Origin: Anisodus tanguticus
Taxonomy: Eukaryota > Streptophyta > Magnoliopsida > Solanales > Solanaceae
Assembly (NCBI GenBank): GCA_034509755.1
Contig: CM067542.1
Coordinates: 21,333,001-21,397,000 of the forward strand
Direction of reading: 5' to 3'
DNA length: 64,000 nt
Below the pieces are notes generated by a model. It did not search any database. It saw only the letters and a list, made by a program, of their open reading frames with translations, and was not told the DNA's origin. Below are positions 33,726 through 46,022 of this stretch, in pieces; the first letter of the stretch is position 1; each line of letters starts with the position of its first letter. The position numbers and the translations under genes are program-made.

Positions 33726-34065
33726 TTTTATAGTTAACTTCTCGCTTACGCCAGACTATTCTTGGAGATAATAGTCTCGGTCCCTTAACACTACTATCAG
33801 TAAATTACGAGATGTGCCTGATTAACCAAAGTTTGAGAATAGAGCAATTGATATCACCTACAAGGTCCTACCTCATAAGAGAGCAAATTGCTCTCACCAA
33901 AGTTCGAACCCACGCTGCAAGCCTCCAGCTGAATTTTAATTTTAGAAAAATAAATGGATTGGACATTTGATCTGTTCGCTGAGATAAAGGCATAAAATAC
34001 CTCCTTTGCCATCCAGCTATGCCCGAGGGACAACTTAACCATCATTACTTCGAGAGGATTAGTGT
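33726..34065 (-). mobile_element. Possible tRNA-derived SINE remnant
   Basis: On the minus strand an A-box-like GGATGGCAAAGGAGGT near 34015 is followed, unusually far downstream, by a B-box-like GTGGGTTCGAACTTT near 33905. The spacing suggests an insertion or a false match. Confidence 0.3.
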
Positions 34066-34213
34066 CTTTTAAAAAAAATAAAAATAATCTCACTTATATA
34101 CATGCATATGGATACAGTAAATTGTTTTTATATTATAAATGCAATTTAACATATTGTAATAGGTTATATTTTCAAAATTTTGGGTTAACTTTTTCTATCA
34201 ATATAATTAGTTA

Positions 34214-34431
34214 CTCCCACTGTCTCAGTTTATGTGAGGTCATTTCCTTTTTGGTTTATCTAAAAAAGAATGTCACTTTTCTATATTTAGAAATAATTTA
34301 ACTTTATTAGATAATTTACAATCACACATTTATATAAGACTTATTTTGGATCATATATATAAAAAAATTTCATTTCTTTCTTAAACTCCGTGCTAAATCA
34401 AACAGTGCCATATAAATTAGGACGGAGGGAG
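34214..34431. mobile_element. Stowaway MITE with TA duplication
   Basis: The left end CTCCCACTGTCTCAGTTTAT and the reverse complement of the right end (CTCCCTCCGTCCTAATTTAT) form a terminal inverted repeat. TA dinucleotides flank both sides (34212-34213 and 34432-34433). The length of 218 bp and the AT-rich core fit a Stowaway MITE. Confidence 0.8.
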
Positions 34432-37400
34432 TACCTTTTAAATAATCTGATACTAGGAAAGAGTGTATATTGTTAATGTACTAAAGTTAAACTCTCCTTT
34501 TTATCCCTTTCCTTTTATGCGGTTATAAAAACTCTACATTTTAAAAAATAAATAGAATATAACAAGTTGTTGATTTATTTGCCAAGTTTATCTTGTTTTA
34601 TGCGAGTATTTTTTTTGTCAGGGTTTACATTTCTAGGCAATGATTGTGATACTGAAGATGATCAAAGAGATTATTTTATGCAATTGCAATTTTTCCAAGG
34701 ATTAACATGCATCTTCACGTTGAAAAAAAAATCCTATTTCAAAAAGATACTGTTTCAAATTGTGCAAATTCTGAGGATAGAATGGTATCTCATTTATTAG
34801 AACGGCTAATTGGAAGTAGTTACCTGCATTAATTTAGTGCTCAAATAAAATTAAATAATTTAACACTAGGAGTTACAGACTAAAGTGAGATAATAATCAC
34901 TTTTTGATCATCTATGTAAGAAATGTTTACATCTTCCAGTAATCTTTACCTGTTGTAATACATAACTTATTTTATTTTCAAGATTATAAGTCTCATATTT
35001 TAAGAAAACTTACCTGTAAATATATCGTAGATGACGTGATGGTGTATATTTTTTTTTGTTTTTTTTTACACCGACAACATATATAATTTAAACTGAAAAT
35101 GTATATGTTACACACATATCTTACATTTATTGGTTTAGGATAAGCACCTAATTTGATAAAGTTTTTCCATGTTACCTTTCATCTTTGAGGGGCAATATTC
35201 TTCACCATAGAAAACTAATAACTATTCATAGTAAGTCCAATACAGTAACATGAAAAATATGGTAATAACAAGTTATAATCTATTAAGTTGCACAAATATT
35301 TCGGACTCGAACTTCATTTATAAGTTATAACTTTGTGGTAAAAAATCAATTAAGAAAAAGTAGCATGGTCAAAGTAAGTGAATTTTCAAAGAATACAGAA
35401 GAAAAATCTAATCAATGAGAAAAACAAATATAGAGGGGGAAAACTAGGAAATTAATTTTTTTTTTGTGTTCAAAAAGAGAGAAATTCTCTAAGCAATTTA
35501 TGGATCTCTGTCTTGTCCAAAAGTGAGTTATAAAAGGCTATAGTCAAAAGTGCAAAGAAAAGGAGTCAGGAACACATGGAAAGCAACAAGTATCAAAACT
35601 CATAAGCAAAAAGAAATTAGTATATAATTAGTGGGGTGCACTAATTAATTAGTCCATTACCTAAGCAATTCTAACATGACACTTTTAACTTTTCTTGACT
35701 CACATGCCTAAATGGCATTGGGAACAACATAAACCCCCACCCCCAACACAAAAAGAAAGAAAAACCTTAATCATAGTCATAAAATAAAAATAAAATTTGG
35801 TCAACCCCTTTTTATGTCTTTTTATTACTATGATTTCTAAACTCTAATAATGCTTTGCCACCACCCTTCTGGTCTCTCTAGTGCTTTGTTTCATAAAATT
35901 ATTGAACTACTATTATAAGGTTAAGGAGTGGGACAAATGTGAGAATCGGGATATGATTAAAAAACAAAGACATTATATATATAGTTGTGGTTTGATTAAA
36001 ATACTAATCATCTGTCATCTTTTTTGCATGACATGGACAAAATCTATGACCCTTGACTCATCCACTAAATGTTTCTTTGCCCCTTAAGTTAATTCGTAAC
36101 TTGAATATATAGAGATAACTTATAGTTAATCTATCGTTAAATAGGATTAGCGATGAATTTACTTATTAGCTACAAAATTTATTTATTGCTAATTTTTATA
36201 TTTTAGTAGTGCACATTAAACACTAAAATCAAGAAAAATGTGCTTGTGAAATTATTTAAATGTAGATTCTAGGTCTTAAATCAGTAGATATAGCATACCG
36301 CTGCATCCATTATTATTTTGTATTAATAGGTGAGTATTTACTACACACACACTACATATATAAAGTTCAAACTGAGAAGATTGGATGCAGCCATACCCGT
36401 TACCAAATACTATACTATAACTAGAATCTCTTAAACTTTGACATGACGAAATGATTCATACTTACTGAACTACCTATTTTTTTTACTCATTAGAAACTTT
36501 AGATAAATGTGCTATTTGAAATTTTCCCTTATGGTATCCCGTCATAATAATTTTGATATTTTGTACAGATGTAATTTTTACAACTTTTTTTTATAAATGT
36601 GGAGAATTTTTTTTCCGGACATATTTATTTCAACTGCCACTAAATATATGTTACTGTATCCTCACTTGTTCTGTAGTTTCTTGATAGACTAACTTTTTTA
36701 TTATTAGCATTGGGATTATATAAACATCAAGTTCGATTGTTTATGGAGGAGAGATACTTTGAAAAATCAACGAATTCATGTTTAGCATTTGAAAAGGATG
36801 AACAGTTGGTCAAGGGACATATGAAAAGATGTGAACCACTTGGGATTTAATTAGTTAAATTAGATAATAGAACAGTGAATCATAAGTTGGAATTTCATAA
36901 ATTGAGGGGTTTGTGTTTTCGGATATTCTTGAGGAAAAAAAACGAATGATAATAAGGAGGTGAAGTAGGGGCCTCCTTTGAAATTTTAATTCAGCTTCTA
37001 TACTGACAAGGGAAACTTATATGCGTAGATGTCAGATTAGAATTTTGCACATTCTCCAAAAAATTGCACACACTTTTGGTCTAAGCAATATAATATAAAA
37101 TAAATAAAATTAGGGTCATCCGGAATTTAGGGATAAAGATTATAATGATATGACATTCTAAACCAAGGACTTGAGAACATGAGACCTTGGACTTTGACGG
37201 GATACGATTTTTTGGTTTCTTTGACCAGCATGAATATGGCTCCAATTACTAGTACAATATATTAATGTTGTGATGAAATTTCTGTCCTTAAATATTAAAT
37301 AGAGACAAAAATATTTCTCTAAAAAGCTCTTTACCTCTTTTAATAATTTTATTTGGTGCAAATCTATATTAATCGAGTCATTTAGGAGTGATGCTATATA

Positions 37401-38900
37401 TGTCAAAAGATGATCAGTTGAACATATTTCCCCAAAAAATCATACTGTATATATTAACATAGATTATATATTACTTTGTATATATAAATGTGTATTATAT
37501 GCTCTATAACATATTATATCTTGAATAACCTTAGCAAAATCTTTAATTTCACCTAGAACCAATAAATTTCGAATACCACACGTATGTCTAAAACAAAAAA
37601 CATTGTACTAGTATTAGTCTATGTTCTTTTTTCTTTTTTCCTTTTGTTTTGTAACCCTGTTCACCTTTTTGCTGATTAGTTACAATAATCAAAAGAACAT
37701 AAGTGGGGTTCTTGGTTATTTATACTAATTATCAGGGAGGAGTTAGAAATTTAATAAGGAGACTAAAAAAATGTAAGCATATTGTACCTAAAAGATTTTG
37801 TTATGTTAAGAGAGTTCAAAAAATTTATAATTAGCTCCGCCACTTCTAATCATTCTTCTTTTATATAACCAAAATTCATAGTTACTCTTCATACAAGGGA
37901 TACTAATTTGGAGGAAAATTTGGATCAATGTTAGGAAATTAATTTTATAAGGTAGTATCTCTAATTTAACCTTGTTCATATTATGGACAAGATTAAACAT
38001 TTTTAATGGTTTTACAAATCATAAAAGACCAGAGGGGAAACCATAAAAAAAACTAAGAATAAAGTGGAATAGAGAAATGACAAAAAGTTCCCAATTTTAA
38101 TTTTTTAGATTTGTCGAAAGTTAACTTTTGCTTTTCATCAAATTTTTAACAAAAGCTGAATATTAGATTTAATGAGACTATGAAAATATTATCTAATGCG
38201 AACTCACATTCGACGGTGTTGATTTTCCTACTTTTGCTAATGACATTATTTTTTATGTTGTGGTTGTTTAAATTTGACAGGATATTTCTGCTATTTCTAG
38301 TTAAATTTTTTCTTCTTCATAATTTCTGTTAAATTTAACAACAAGAATTTATCAAATTATTTGATTAAGACAAAAATATCATTTTTTGCAAACTTAATAG
38401 ATTAAGACTGTTTAAGATTAAGAGACTAGTTTAAATACCCCAAAGATAAGGTACCATTTGACAACACTCCAGACTTAGTTCAAACATCAACAAAATTTGT
38501 GAATTAGTGAGGACGTGAATTAAAATACTCCGTTTTTCTTCAATCCTTCATTCCTTCTTTTAAAAAGAAAAATCAAAACGTGCAAGTGTCCCGATCCAAA
38601 TTCTACGGCTATGTGATCATCACAAAATTATCCGTAATCAAGCGTACCAATTAGTTAATTAACTCAAGCATGCGAGTTAAACGAAAATAAACTCTTTAAG
38701 TCTAAATCATAGCTTAATTCTAATAAATAACTGAAATCTCAAATATATTCTAAGTCTGAAGTAGTACAAAATTGGTCAGGGAAACATCTATAGGATCTGC
38801 ATAGGACAAACACGTATAATAGAAAGTGTTAAAAAATTGATAAAAAGTGTAAAGCCTCAGAAATTTTCCGCTAAGTATTACGTCTTCGCTCAGGTTCTAG
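34432..38900. other. Long AT-rich, gene-free stretch
   Basis: About 4.5 kb with no domain-bearing frame and no clear transposon boundary. It sits 2.7-7 kb upstream of the ERF start. Confidence 0.4.
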
Positions 38901-39060
38901 GTTGAGGATAGGGGTGTTTGATAAGTTATGAATAAATAAATTTTAGAATCAAGATTAAAAAATTACCAACAAATTTTTTATGTGTTTACCAACAGATTTT
39001 TAGTTGGTAACTTTACCAACGAATTCAGATTGGTTGGTAAATTTTACCATCGAGCCTCTT
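38901..39060. repeat. TTACCAAC inverted-word cluster
   Basis: The words TTACCAAC and GTTGGTAA alternate at about 38965-39050, giving several possible hairpins. Such subterminal patterns occur at CACTA-type transposon ends, but no CACTA terminus was identified. Confidence 0.35.
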
Positions 39061-39156
39061 AGCACGGGATCAATATCCATTAGTAACTCAAATTGCTCTT
39101 GTTCTGCTCCCTTCTGACCCCTCCTCCTGGTGAATTCTTTCAAGATCCATGGTTAA
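39060..39156 (-). pseudogene. Minus-strand gypsy gag remnant, left part
   Basis: On the minus strand this continues, without frame change, the gag-like segment that ends at 44031 on the other side of the copia insertion (MDLERIHQEEGSEG). It then hits a stop. Confidence 0.55.
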
Positions 39157-39374
39157 TGTAAACGTGTAAATATATTCCCTACCCATAATTAGAATATTTT
39201 CATATATTGTGTAAATATAATTATGGTAAGACTAGGATTCCTCTTTTGTATAGACTTAGGATTCCTCTTTTGTATAGACTTAGGATTCCTATTGTATAAG
39301 AGATGAATATTGTACTCTATATATACCTTGATATTAATGAAAGACTCCTCAAGGGAGATTAATATCATCTTACA
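39157..39374 (+). repeat. Left LTR of copia
   Basis: 218 bp. It has the repeated word CTTAGGATTCCTCTTTTGTA in one fewer copy than the right LTR and otherwise differs by about three substitutions. Confidence 0.93.
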
Positions 39375-39511
39375 TGGTATCAAGAGCCAAATAAACAAAA
39401 CCCTAAAAACCTTTCTCTTCCACACCCGCCGGCCGCCTCCTCTCTGTTGCGGCCCTCTCGGATTTTCTTCTTGTTTTTCGGGTTTTGCTCTTCCTTTCTT
39501 CTCTTCTCTAA

Positions 39512-40371
39512 ATGGCTATCCCTGATTCTTTCACATTTTCTGACGCCTCTACCTCCACAAATCCCACCACAAAGTCATCACCCCCGTTTCATCCCGCCCT
39601 TCATCGTTTCCAACATCAAGAACCATATTCCCATTATTCTTGATCAAGAAAACAACCAGTATTCTCCCTGGGTTGAACTTTTTCGCAATCATGCATGCCT
39701 CTATAACGTGCTTGACCATATTGATGACACTATTCCGCGCCCAACGGAGGTTGATGATTCTATCTGGCATCGTCTCGACGCCGGCGTCAAACAATGGATA
39801 TATGGTAGTATCTCTCAGGATTTGCTCCTTACTATCATGAAATCCGACTCCACAGCCCTTGACTTGTGGAATTGTTTGGAGGAAATTTTTCAAGACAACA
39901 AGCACACTCGTGCCGTGTATTTGGAAGAACAATTCAACAAAACACGTCTTGAAAACTTCTCCAATGTCTCTGAGTACGCAAGCGACTTAAACTTCTAGCG
40001 GATCAACTCTCCAACATCGGCACGCCGTCACCGACGATAAAATGGTGCTACAAATGATTTCTGGCCTTACTAAGGGCGAATATGATACTTTGGCCACCAT
40101 TATTCAACAGGCAGATCCGCTACCAAGTTTTAACAAAGCTCGCTCACAATTGTTGCTCGAAGAAACCCGTCGTGCTAAGCAGGATGAGCACGCCCAGCAG
40201 GTGTTAGCTGTCGACACGCAACCCCAAGATCAGACGCCACCAGACAACTCCCAACAGCGGAAGGGCCGCGGCGGCAAGGGTGGAAAAAGCCGCGGCGGTA
40301 GAAGAGGCCGTGGTCGTGGCAAAGGTCACGGTCAACAGAACCAACAGCAGCAACATCAACAGAGATCGTAG
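39512..40371 (+). pseudogene. Copia gag, frameshifted
   Basis: Starting at MAIPDSFTFSDAS, the frame shifts near 39590 into the UBN2-type gag core (NQYSPWVELFRNHACL, LDLWNCLEEIF, RAVYLEEQFNKTRLENF), shifts again near 39995, and continues from 40042 with MVLQMISGLTKGEYDTLA and an Arg/Gly-rich tail ending at 40371. The zinc knuckle seems replaced by the RG-rich and Gln-rich tail. Confidence 0.85.
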
Positions 40372-40639
40372 AACAACTGGGCCGCGACTTCTCAGCAGTT
40401 CGTCTACACCGCCGCGGCGCCCCAGTACAAAGCCGCGGCACCCCAGTTCAGAGCCGCGACGCCAAGTCCATTCCAGTACCAGCAGCCATACAATCTGTAT
40501 TCTTACCCCGGTTTGTTAGGCCCCGCTCCGGCCCCCACAAAGAGCCCACTTCATGCAAGGTCGGTCCCGCAGCCCTCCTCCGCATGATACCCACTGAGTT
40601 GGGTCAGGCGTTCAACACCCTATCTATGCAACAACCTGA

Positions 40640-41620
40640 CAATACTTGGTACATGGACTCAGGCGCCACATCTCACGTCACCTAGTCTGCAGGTACTATT
40701 CCTAAACTGTTTTGTTTAAAGCATCCTCAATATGTTATAGTTGGTAGTGGACAACGCATTCCAGTTAAGGGTTATGGTACCTCATACACACAACCTCCTC
40801 ATCCACCCTTCTCCCTCAAAAACACCCTATATGCCCCACACATGATTAAGAACCTCATATTTGTCCGCCAATTTACTCATAATAATTCTGTCTTTGTGGA
40901 TTTTGACCCTTTTGGTTTTACTGTAAATGATCTTCATACGGGGACACCTCTTACGAGATGCAATAGCATGGGGGATCTCTATCCATTCACTTCCACCTCC
41001 ACTGCCAGATCTTGCTCTCCCGTCACTCTAGCGGCTGTTTCTTCTTCAACCTGGCATAATAGGCTTGGTCATCCAGGAGTCCCAGTTTTTAATTTTCTTA
41101 GAGGCAACAATTTCATTGCTTGTAATGGAAAACTTGCCCAAAATTGTGTTTCTTGCTCTTTAGGCAAACATATTCGTCTTCCGTTTAAATCATCTACTAG
41201 TGTTACATTTGCTCCTTTTGATATCATACATGCCGATTTATGGACATCTCATATCCCTAGTTCTCTCGGTCATAAATACTATCTTGTGTTGCTTGATGAT
41301 TTTTCACACTACGTTTGGTTATACCCTCTTAAATTTAAATCGGAAGTGTTTGTCAAATTTCTTGAGTTTCACAATTTCATTCAAACACAATTTGGAAAAG
41401 GCATAAAATCATTTCGGTGCGATAATGGTCGTGAATTCAATAACTCTATGTTTCACCGCTTTTGTACCAATAATGGCATGGTCTTTCGCTTCTCCCCGCC
41501 CTCACACCTCACCACAAAACGGTAAAGTGAAAGAATCATCCGCACCATTAACAATATGATTCGCACCCTATTGATTCATGCCTCCCCCCCTCCACCCTTT
41601 CCGGGTCTATCTTTGCTAAA
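40640..41620 (+). pseudogene. Copia protease and integrase, broken
   Basis: The protease motif WYMDSGATSHVT lies near 40650 and is followed by a stop. The pre-integrase zinc region reads WHNRLGHPG and CVSCSLGKHIRLPF. The integrase core shows DIIHADLW (first Asp), FRCDNGREFN (second Asp) and, after a frameshift at about 41515, SERIIRTINN (Glu). The catalytic triad is therefore still recognisable, but the frame is interrupted. Confidence 0.88.
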
Positions 41621-41667
41621 ATGTCGAATACACTCTAAATATTCTCCCTACTAGCACTCTTCACAAT

Positions 41668-43760
41668 ATGACCCCTACCGAAATCCTCTACCATAGAATC
41701 CCCTCTTATGATCATCTACGGATTTTTGGTTGTCTGTGCTATCCCAACCTTAGCTCCACCGCCCCTCACAAGCTTGCTCCTAGGTCCACTCCATGTGTCT
41801 TTCTAGGATTCCCACCGAACCATAGGGGCTATCTATGCTATGACTTGTCGACTCGTCAGATCCACATATCTCGTCACGTCACATTCGACGAGACCACATT
41901 CCCATTTTCGAATCTTCCAAAATTCCAAAAACAGGACTACTCATTTCTTGACGAGTCTGCCATCTCTCCCCTCATAATCGAACAAATCACATCCTCTGTT
42001 CCGTCGTCAGAGCCGCGGCACCCAAACTTCAGAGAAGCTTGTCAACCTTCTAGCACCGCGACTCTCGATCCAGGTGCCGCGGCACCTCCGACGGCTTCGC
42101 CCCCACCCTCTCCTTATCCGACTTTACCCCCCGTCTTAGACACCACTCCGCCACCCACTGTCCCTACCCATCCAATGGAAACTCGTTCAAAGCATGGAAT
42201 CTTCAAACCCAAAGTCCATTTCAACTTGTCTGCCCAAACCATCTCTCCACTTCCAAAGAACCCAAAATTGGCCAAACAAGACCCTAATTGGAATGCGGCT
42301 ATGTATGAGGAATTCAATGCTTTAACTAAACAGCACACGTGGGATCTAGTACCTAGACCTGAGGGGGTGAATGTCATTCGTTGTATGTGGCTATTTCGTC
42401 ACAAGTTCGGAGCAATGGGGATCTTGAGAGGTATAAAGCCCGTCTTGTGGCTAATGGCACAAATCGGCAGGAGGGCATTGATTGTGGTGAGACCTTCGCC
42501 CGGTTGTCAAACCGGCTACCATCCGCACAAGTTTTGAGCATAGCCATGGGCAAACACCGGTCGATCCATCGCTTGATGTGAAGAATGCATTCTTACATGG
42601 GGATCCGAGAGAGACGGTCTACATGCATCGGCCACCGGGGTTCACCCATCCGGCAGTTCCTCACTATGTGTGCCGTCTCCGTAAGTCACTATATGGCCTG
42701 AAGCAGGCCCCCGTGCGTGGTATGATCGCTTTGCGGGTATATCTTGCAGATTGGGTTTGTATGCAGCAAGAGTGATACATCAATTTTCATTTTTCATCGA
42801 GGTAGTAGCACGGCTTACTTATTACTTTACGTGGATGATATTGTTCTTACGCCTCCTCCGACGGATTGAAAAATGAGATTATTGCCTTGCTCAAGTCCGA
42901 ATTTGCAATGACCGATTTGGGAAAGCCGAGTTACTTTTTGGGGATATCGGTGACCGTGTCCGCCAATCATATGTTCTTGTGTCGGCGTAAGTATGCGAAG
43001 AGATTGTGTACGGGGCTAAGATGGCGAACCGCAAAGAGGTGCCTACTCCGGTTGATTCCAAATCTAAGCTCGGTGCTATGGATGGTGCTCCGTCTCGATC
43101 CTACTCGTATAGGAGCCTTGCGGGTGCACTTCGTATCTCACATTCACCGGGCCGGACATAGCTTATGCTTTGTTCGGCGGGTGTGCTTATTCATGCATGC
43201 CCCCGGGGAGTCTCATTTCATCGCTCTTAAGCGTATCATTCGATACATTAAGGGCACTCTTGATTATGGTTTGTACCTATACCCCTCTCGCACCGACGGA
43301 GTTGCTTTCATATATGGATGCAGATTGGGCGGGGTGTCCGGCCACGCGACGCTCCACCTCCGCTTTTGTGTTTTCTTAGGGGATAATCCGATTTCTTGGT
43401 CCGCAAGCGACATGCTACCCTATCTCGCTCCAAAGTGCCGAGGTGAGTACGGAGAGGCGTTGCAAATGTAGTAGCCGAGATTTGTTGGCTCGAAATTTAT
43501 TGTTAGAACTTCGGTATCCTTTGCGTCGAGCATCTATTGTGTATTGTGATAACATCTCTGCCATCTATCTTTCTCATAATCCGGTTCAACATCGCGAACC
43601 AAGCATATTGAGATAGACCTACACTTCGTTCGTGAGAAAGTTGCGTTAGGCCATGTCGAATGTTACATGTTCCATCATCCTATCGTATGCGGACATATTT
43701 ACCAAAGGACTTCCCGACAGTTATTTCTTGACTTCAGAGCCAGTCTCAGCGTCCGGCCTC
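41668..43760 (+). pseudogene. Copia integrase end, reverse transcriptase and RNase H, broken
   Basis: MTPTEILYHRIPSYDHLRIF and FLGFPPNHRGYLCYD are the end of integrase. Reverse transcriptase starts at NWNAAMYEEFNALTKQHTW, jumps frame near 42390 (YKARLVANG), again near 42575 (KNAFLHGDPRETVYMHRPPG, SLYGLKQAP) and again before the intact LLYVDDIVLT box near 42826. RNase H blocks (AYSKSDM-like text, CRGEY) are spread over three frames to 43470. At least six one-base indels are needed to read it through. Confidence 0.88.
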
Positions 43761-43783
43761 CTCCCGCTCCGACTGAGGGGGTG

Positions 43784-44025
43784 TGTAAACGTGTAAATAT
43801 ATTCCCTACCCATAATTAGAATATTTTCATATATTGTGTAAATATAATTATGGTAAGACTAGGATTCCTCTTTTGTATAGGCTTAGGATTCCTCTTTTGT
43901 ATAGGCTTAGGATTCCTCTTTTGTATAGGCTTAGGATTCCTATTGTATAAGAGATGAATATTGCACTCTATATATACCTTGATATTAATGAAAGACTCCT
44001 CAAGGGAGATTAATATCATCTTACA
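43784..44025 (+). repeat. Right LTR of copia
   Basis: 242 bp. It carries one extra 24 bp unit (TATAGGCTTAGGATTCCTCT type) relative to the left LTR. Confidence 0.93.
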
Positions 44026-44030
44026 GTTAA

Positions 44031-45060
44031 GTCCACAAAGTCAATAAAGGTTGTGTTCCTCCTACCACTAGACACATCTTTTATGATGCTCGAAATCAAC
44101 CCATGAGCTAAGCAATCAATTATCTCATCCTCAATTGGATGAGATGAGGAGTATAGAGAGACAACATCTCGAGTTTGATGTTTTACTCGAGATGGGCACA
44201 ACGTCTTGCTTTAGGTCTCAAATAATACCGCAAGGGAGACTTTTACTCCCAACGAGGTAATAAATATCTTGGTGAATTCTACCCAAGTCATCAGAGGTGT
44301 GTCCTCAGGCCTTTTTTCGCCATCCCCTTGAACCAAAGGTCAACTAAACCTTTCAATTGATAGGCTTCCATCTAACAACCAATAGTCCTTCACCCTTAAC
44401 AAGGTTGTGACCTTCTCTATTTCCTTAAGAAAGTCATATTGATCCGCAAGAGGGTCTGTCCTTGTGAATATTGTTGATCCAAGTCTTAAAATCTTCATGG
44501 CCAACTGAACCATGTCATCAATCACTGGTGCCCTCATTCCTTCGTGTTCCAGTTCTGTAATACTTACTTGGAGGTTCTATTGGGTCTTCATAGACATGGG
44601 CTCAACGAAGGTCTCCATAGCATGCTTTATCTCTTGTAGGGGTTCATTCAAGTGATTTGGAATGAAGGTGGTATTGGTGTCTCATCAACTTATTCCTTTT
44701 GTTACTCAACCATCATAGGAATTATCGAACTGGCAAGGTCCGTAGCTTTGCGGGATTAGGAGGATGACCCCTAGGCCATAGAGGTTTAAGAGGTCCTGCC
44801 AAACCCGCGTCAGGCTACTTGTGCAACCTCTTTGTTTACACCACCAATACAAGTTTTCATCATGCTTTCTATGAATCGAAAAACAGACAACTTAAACAAC
44901 TTCTTATATTTGAGCTCTATCGCAAGATCTAGAGTCTCTATTGCAAGATCTAGAGTAAGAATAAAGAATATAAGTGTGATGCACAACATATCGATAAGCA
45001 GAATTCTATTAGACACAATTCAATTTACTTCTTAGGACTCGAAATAAAACCTAGTATTTT
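44031..45060 (-). pseudogene. Minus-strand gypsy gag remnant, right part
   Basis: On the minus strand, frames between 44537 and 44031 give LRLGSTIFTRTDPLADQYDF (the gag capsid start seen in chromovirus-like elements) and, lower down, DLKQD and the segment ending RNTTFIDFVDLT, which runs into the copia insertion site. Stops are frequent. At 45050-45071 the minus strand reads TTGGTATCAAAATACTAGG, a primer-site-like motif next to an LTR end, which fixes the element's orientation. Confidence 0.6.
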
Positions 45061-45071
45061 GATACCAATTT

Positions 45072-46022
45072 TGTCACAATCCAAAACTATGACAAAGACG
45101 CTTTACCCACTTATAAGCCTAAATCATGAATGCAAGGTTTTGGGAAATCACAACCTTTACCTATTAAAAACCATGCATGAATACAATCGTTAAAACAAAC
45201 CACATTTTATTATAAATGGAATATTGGAATATTCATAAAAGTAATAAAGTTTCATGTATGCATGCTATATGAATAATCATAATTACAACTCAAGGAATAA
45301 CTATCGTTTATGGAACCGATATGATCATAAATAGCGATACTCAATCAAGACATGCGTCGATGATTCAAATAATGAAAGTGAACAGTCTCCACGAGTATAA
45401 AGCGGAGTCTCACAAAAAGTATCAACAAAAAATATGGAGCTCCGTTAACTGTGTCTCGTGTAGGTCGACACTAATTCTAGGAAATAAAAGTTGAGTGGCC
45501 AAAAGACCTAAGCTCTACATGTATAATATGTATCATACAACTTTCTTTCCAAGAAGTGAGACAAGATTTAAAGAAATGAAGTGATATACATATACATTGA
45601 TATAGGAAAGAAACATTTAGATCAATTCTTAAGTTATACAATGAAATAAAATATCAAAGTAAAATACATTTCAAAGTCTTTAATTATAGCATTAAAGCTT
45701 TATCAAATTCATGTGTGATTTTACCATATACCAGGAGCACTACACGATAAAATAACACCAGACTTAGTTACAAGTTTAACCCTACCTCTCTGGGCGGCTT
45801 ATTGTAGTGTTGTACGTGTCGACTTAACTTCATTACCTGAAACAATGATTATTTGTCCTCTCAATGGAGGACTCTATTATCACAAAATTTGACCTAGCCT
45901 TGCCATGTGTTCTTACGCTAGCACGCACAATTTCAAGGTAATGAATAGAACATAAGAAACCAATCTCAGTAGTCTTTGAAGGGGGCTATGGAAAAATAAA
46001 AACAAAATAAAATAAATTCGAG
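45072..46022 (-). repeat. LTR of the minus-strand gypsy element
   Basis: The boundary at 45072 is TGTCACAATCC, the reverse complement of a GGATTGTGACA LTR end, directly followed (minus strand) by the primer-site-like motif. The rest is non-coding and AT-rich. The right part is cut by the SIRE-type LTR that begins at 46023. Confidence 0.55.

Larger units (their letters stand above)
39157..44025 (+). mobile_element. Ty1/copia retrotransposon with intact TSD
   Basis: Two LTRs (39157-39374 and 43784-44025) begin TGTAAACGTG and end ATCTTACA. A perfect 5 bp duplication GTTAA flanks the element (39152-39156 and 44026-44030). The left LTR is followed directly by TGGTATCAAGAGCC (tRNA-iMet type) and the right one is preceded by GACTGAGGGGGTG. 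Gag, protease, integrase, reverse transcriptase and RNase H come in copia order. The near-identical LTRs suggest a fairly recent insertion, yet the coding part has many one-base frameshifts. It sits inside a minus-strand gypsy gag. Confidence 0.95.
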
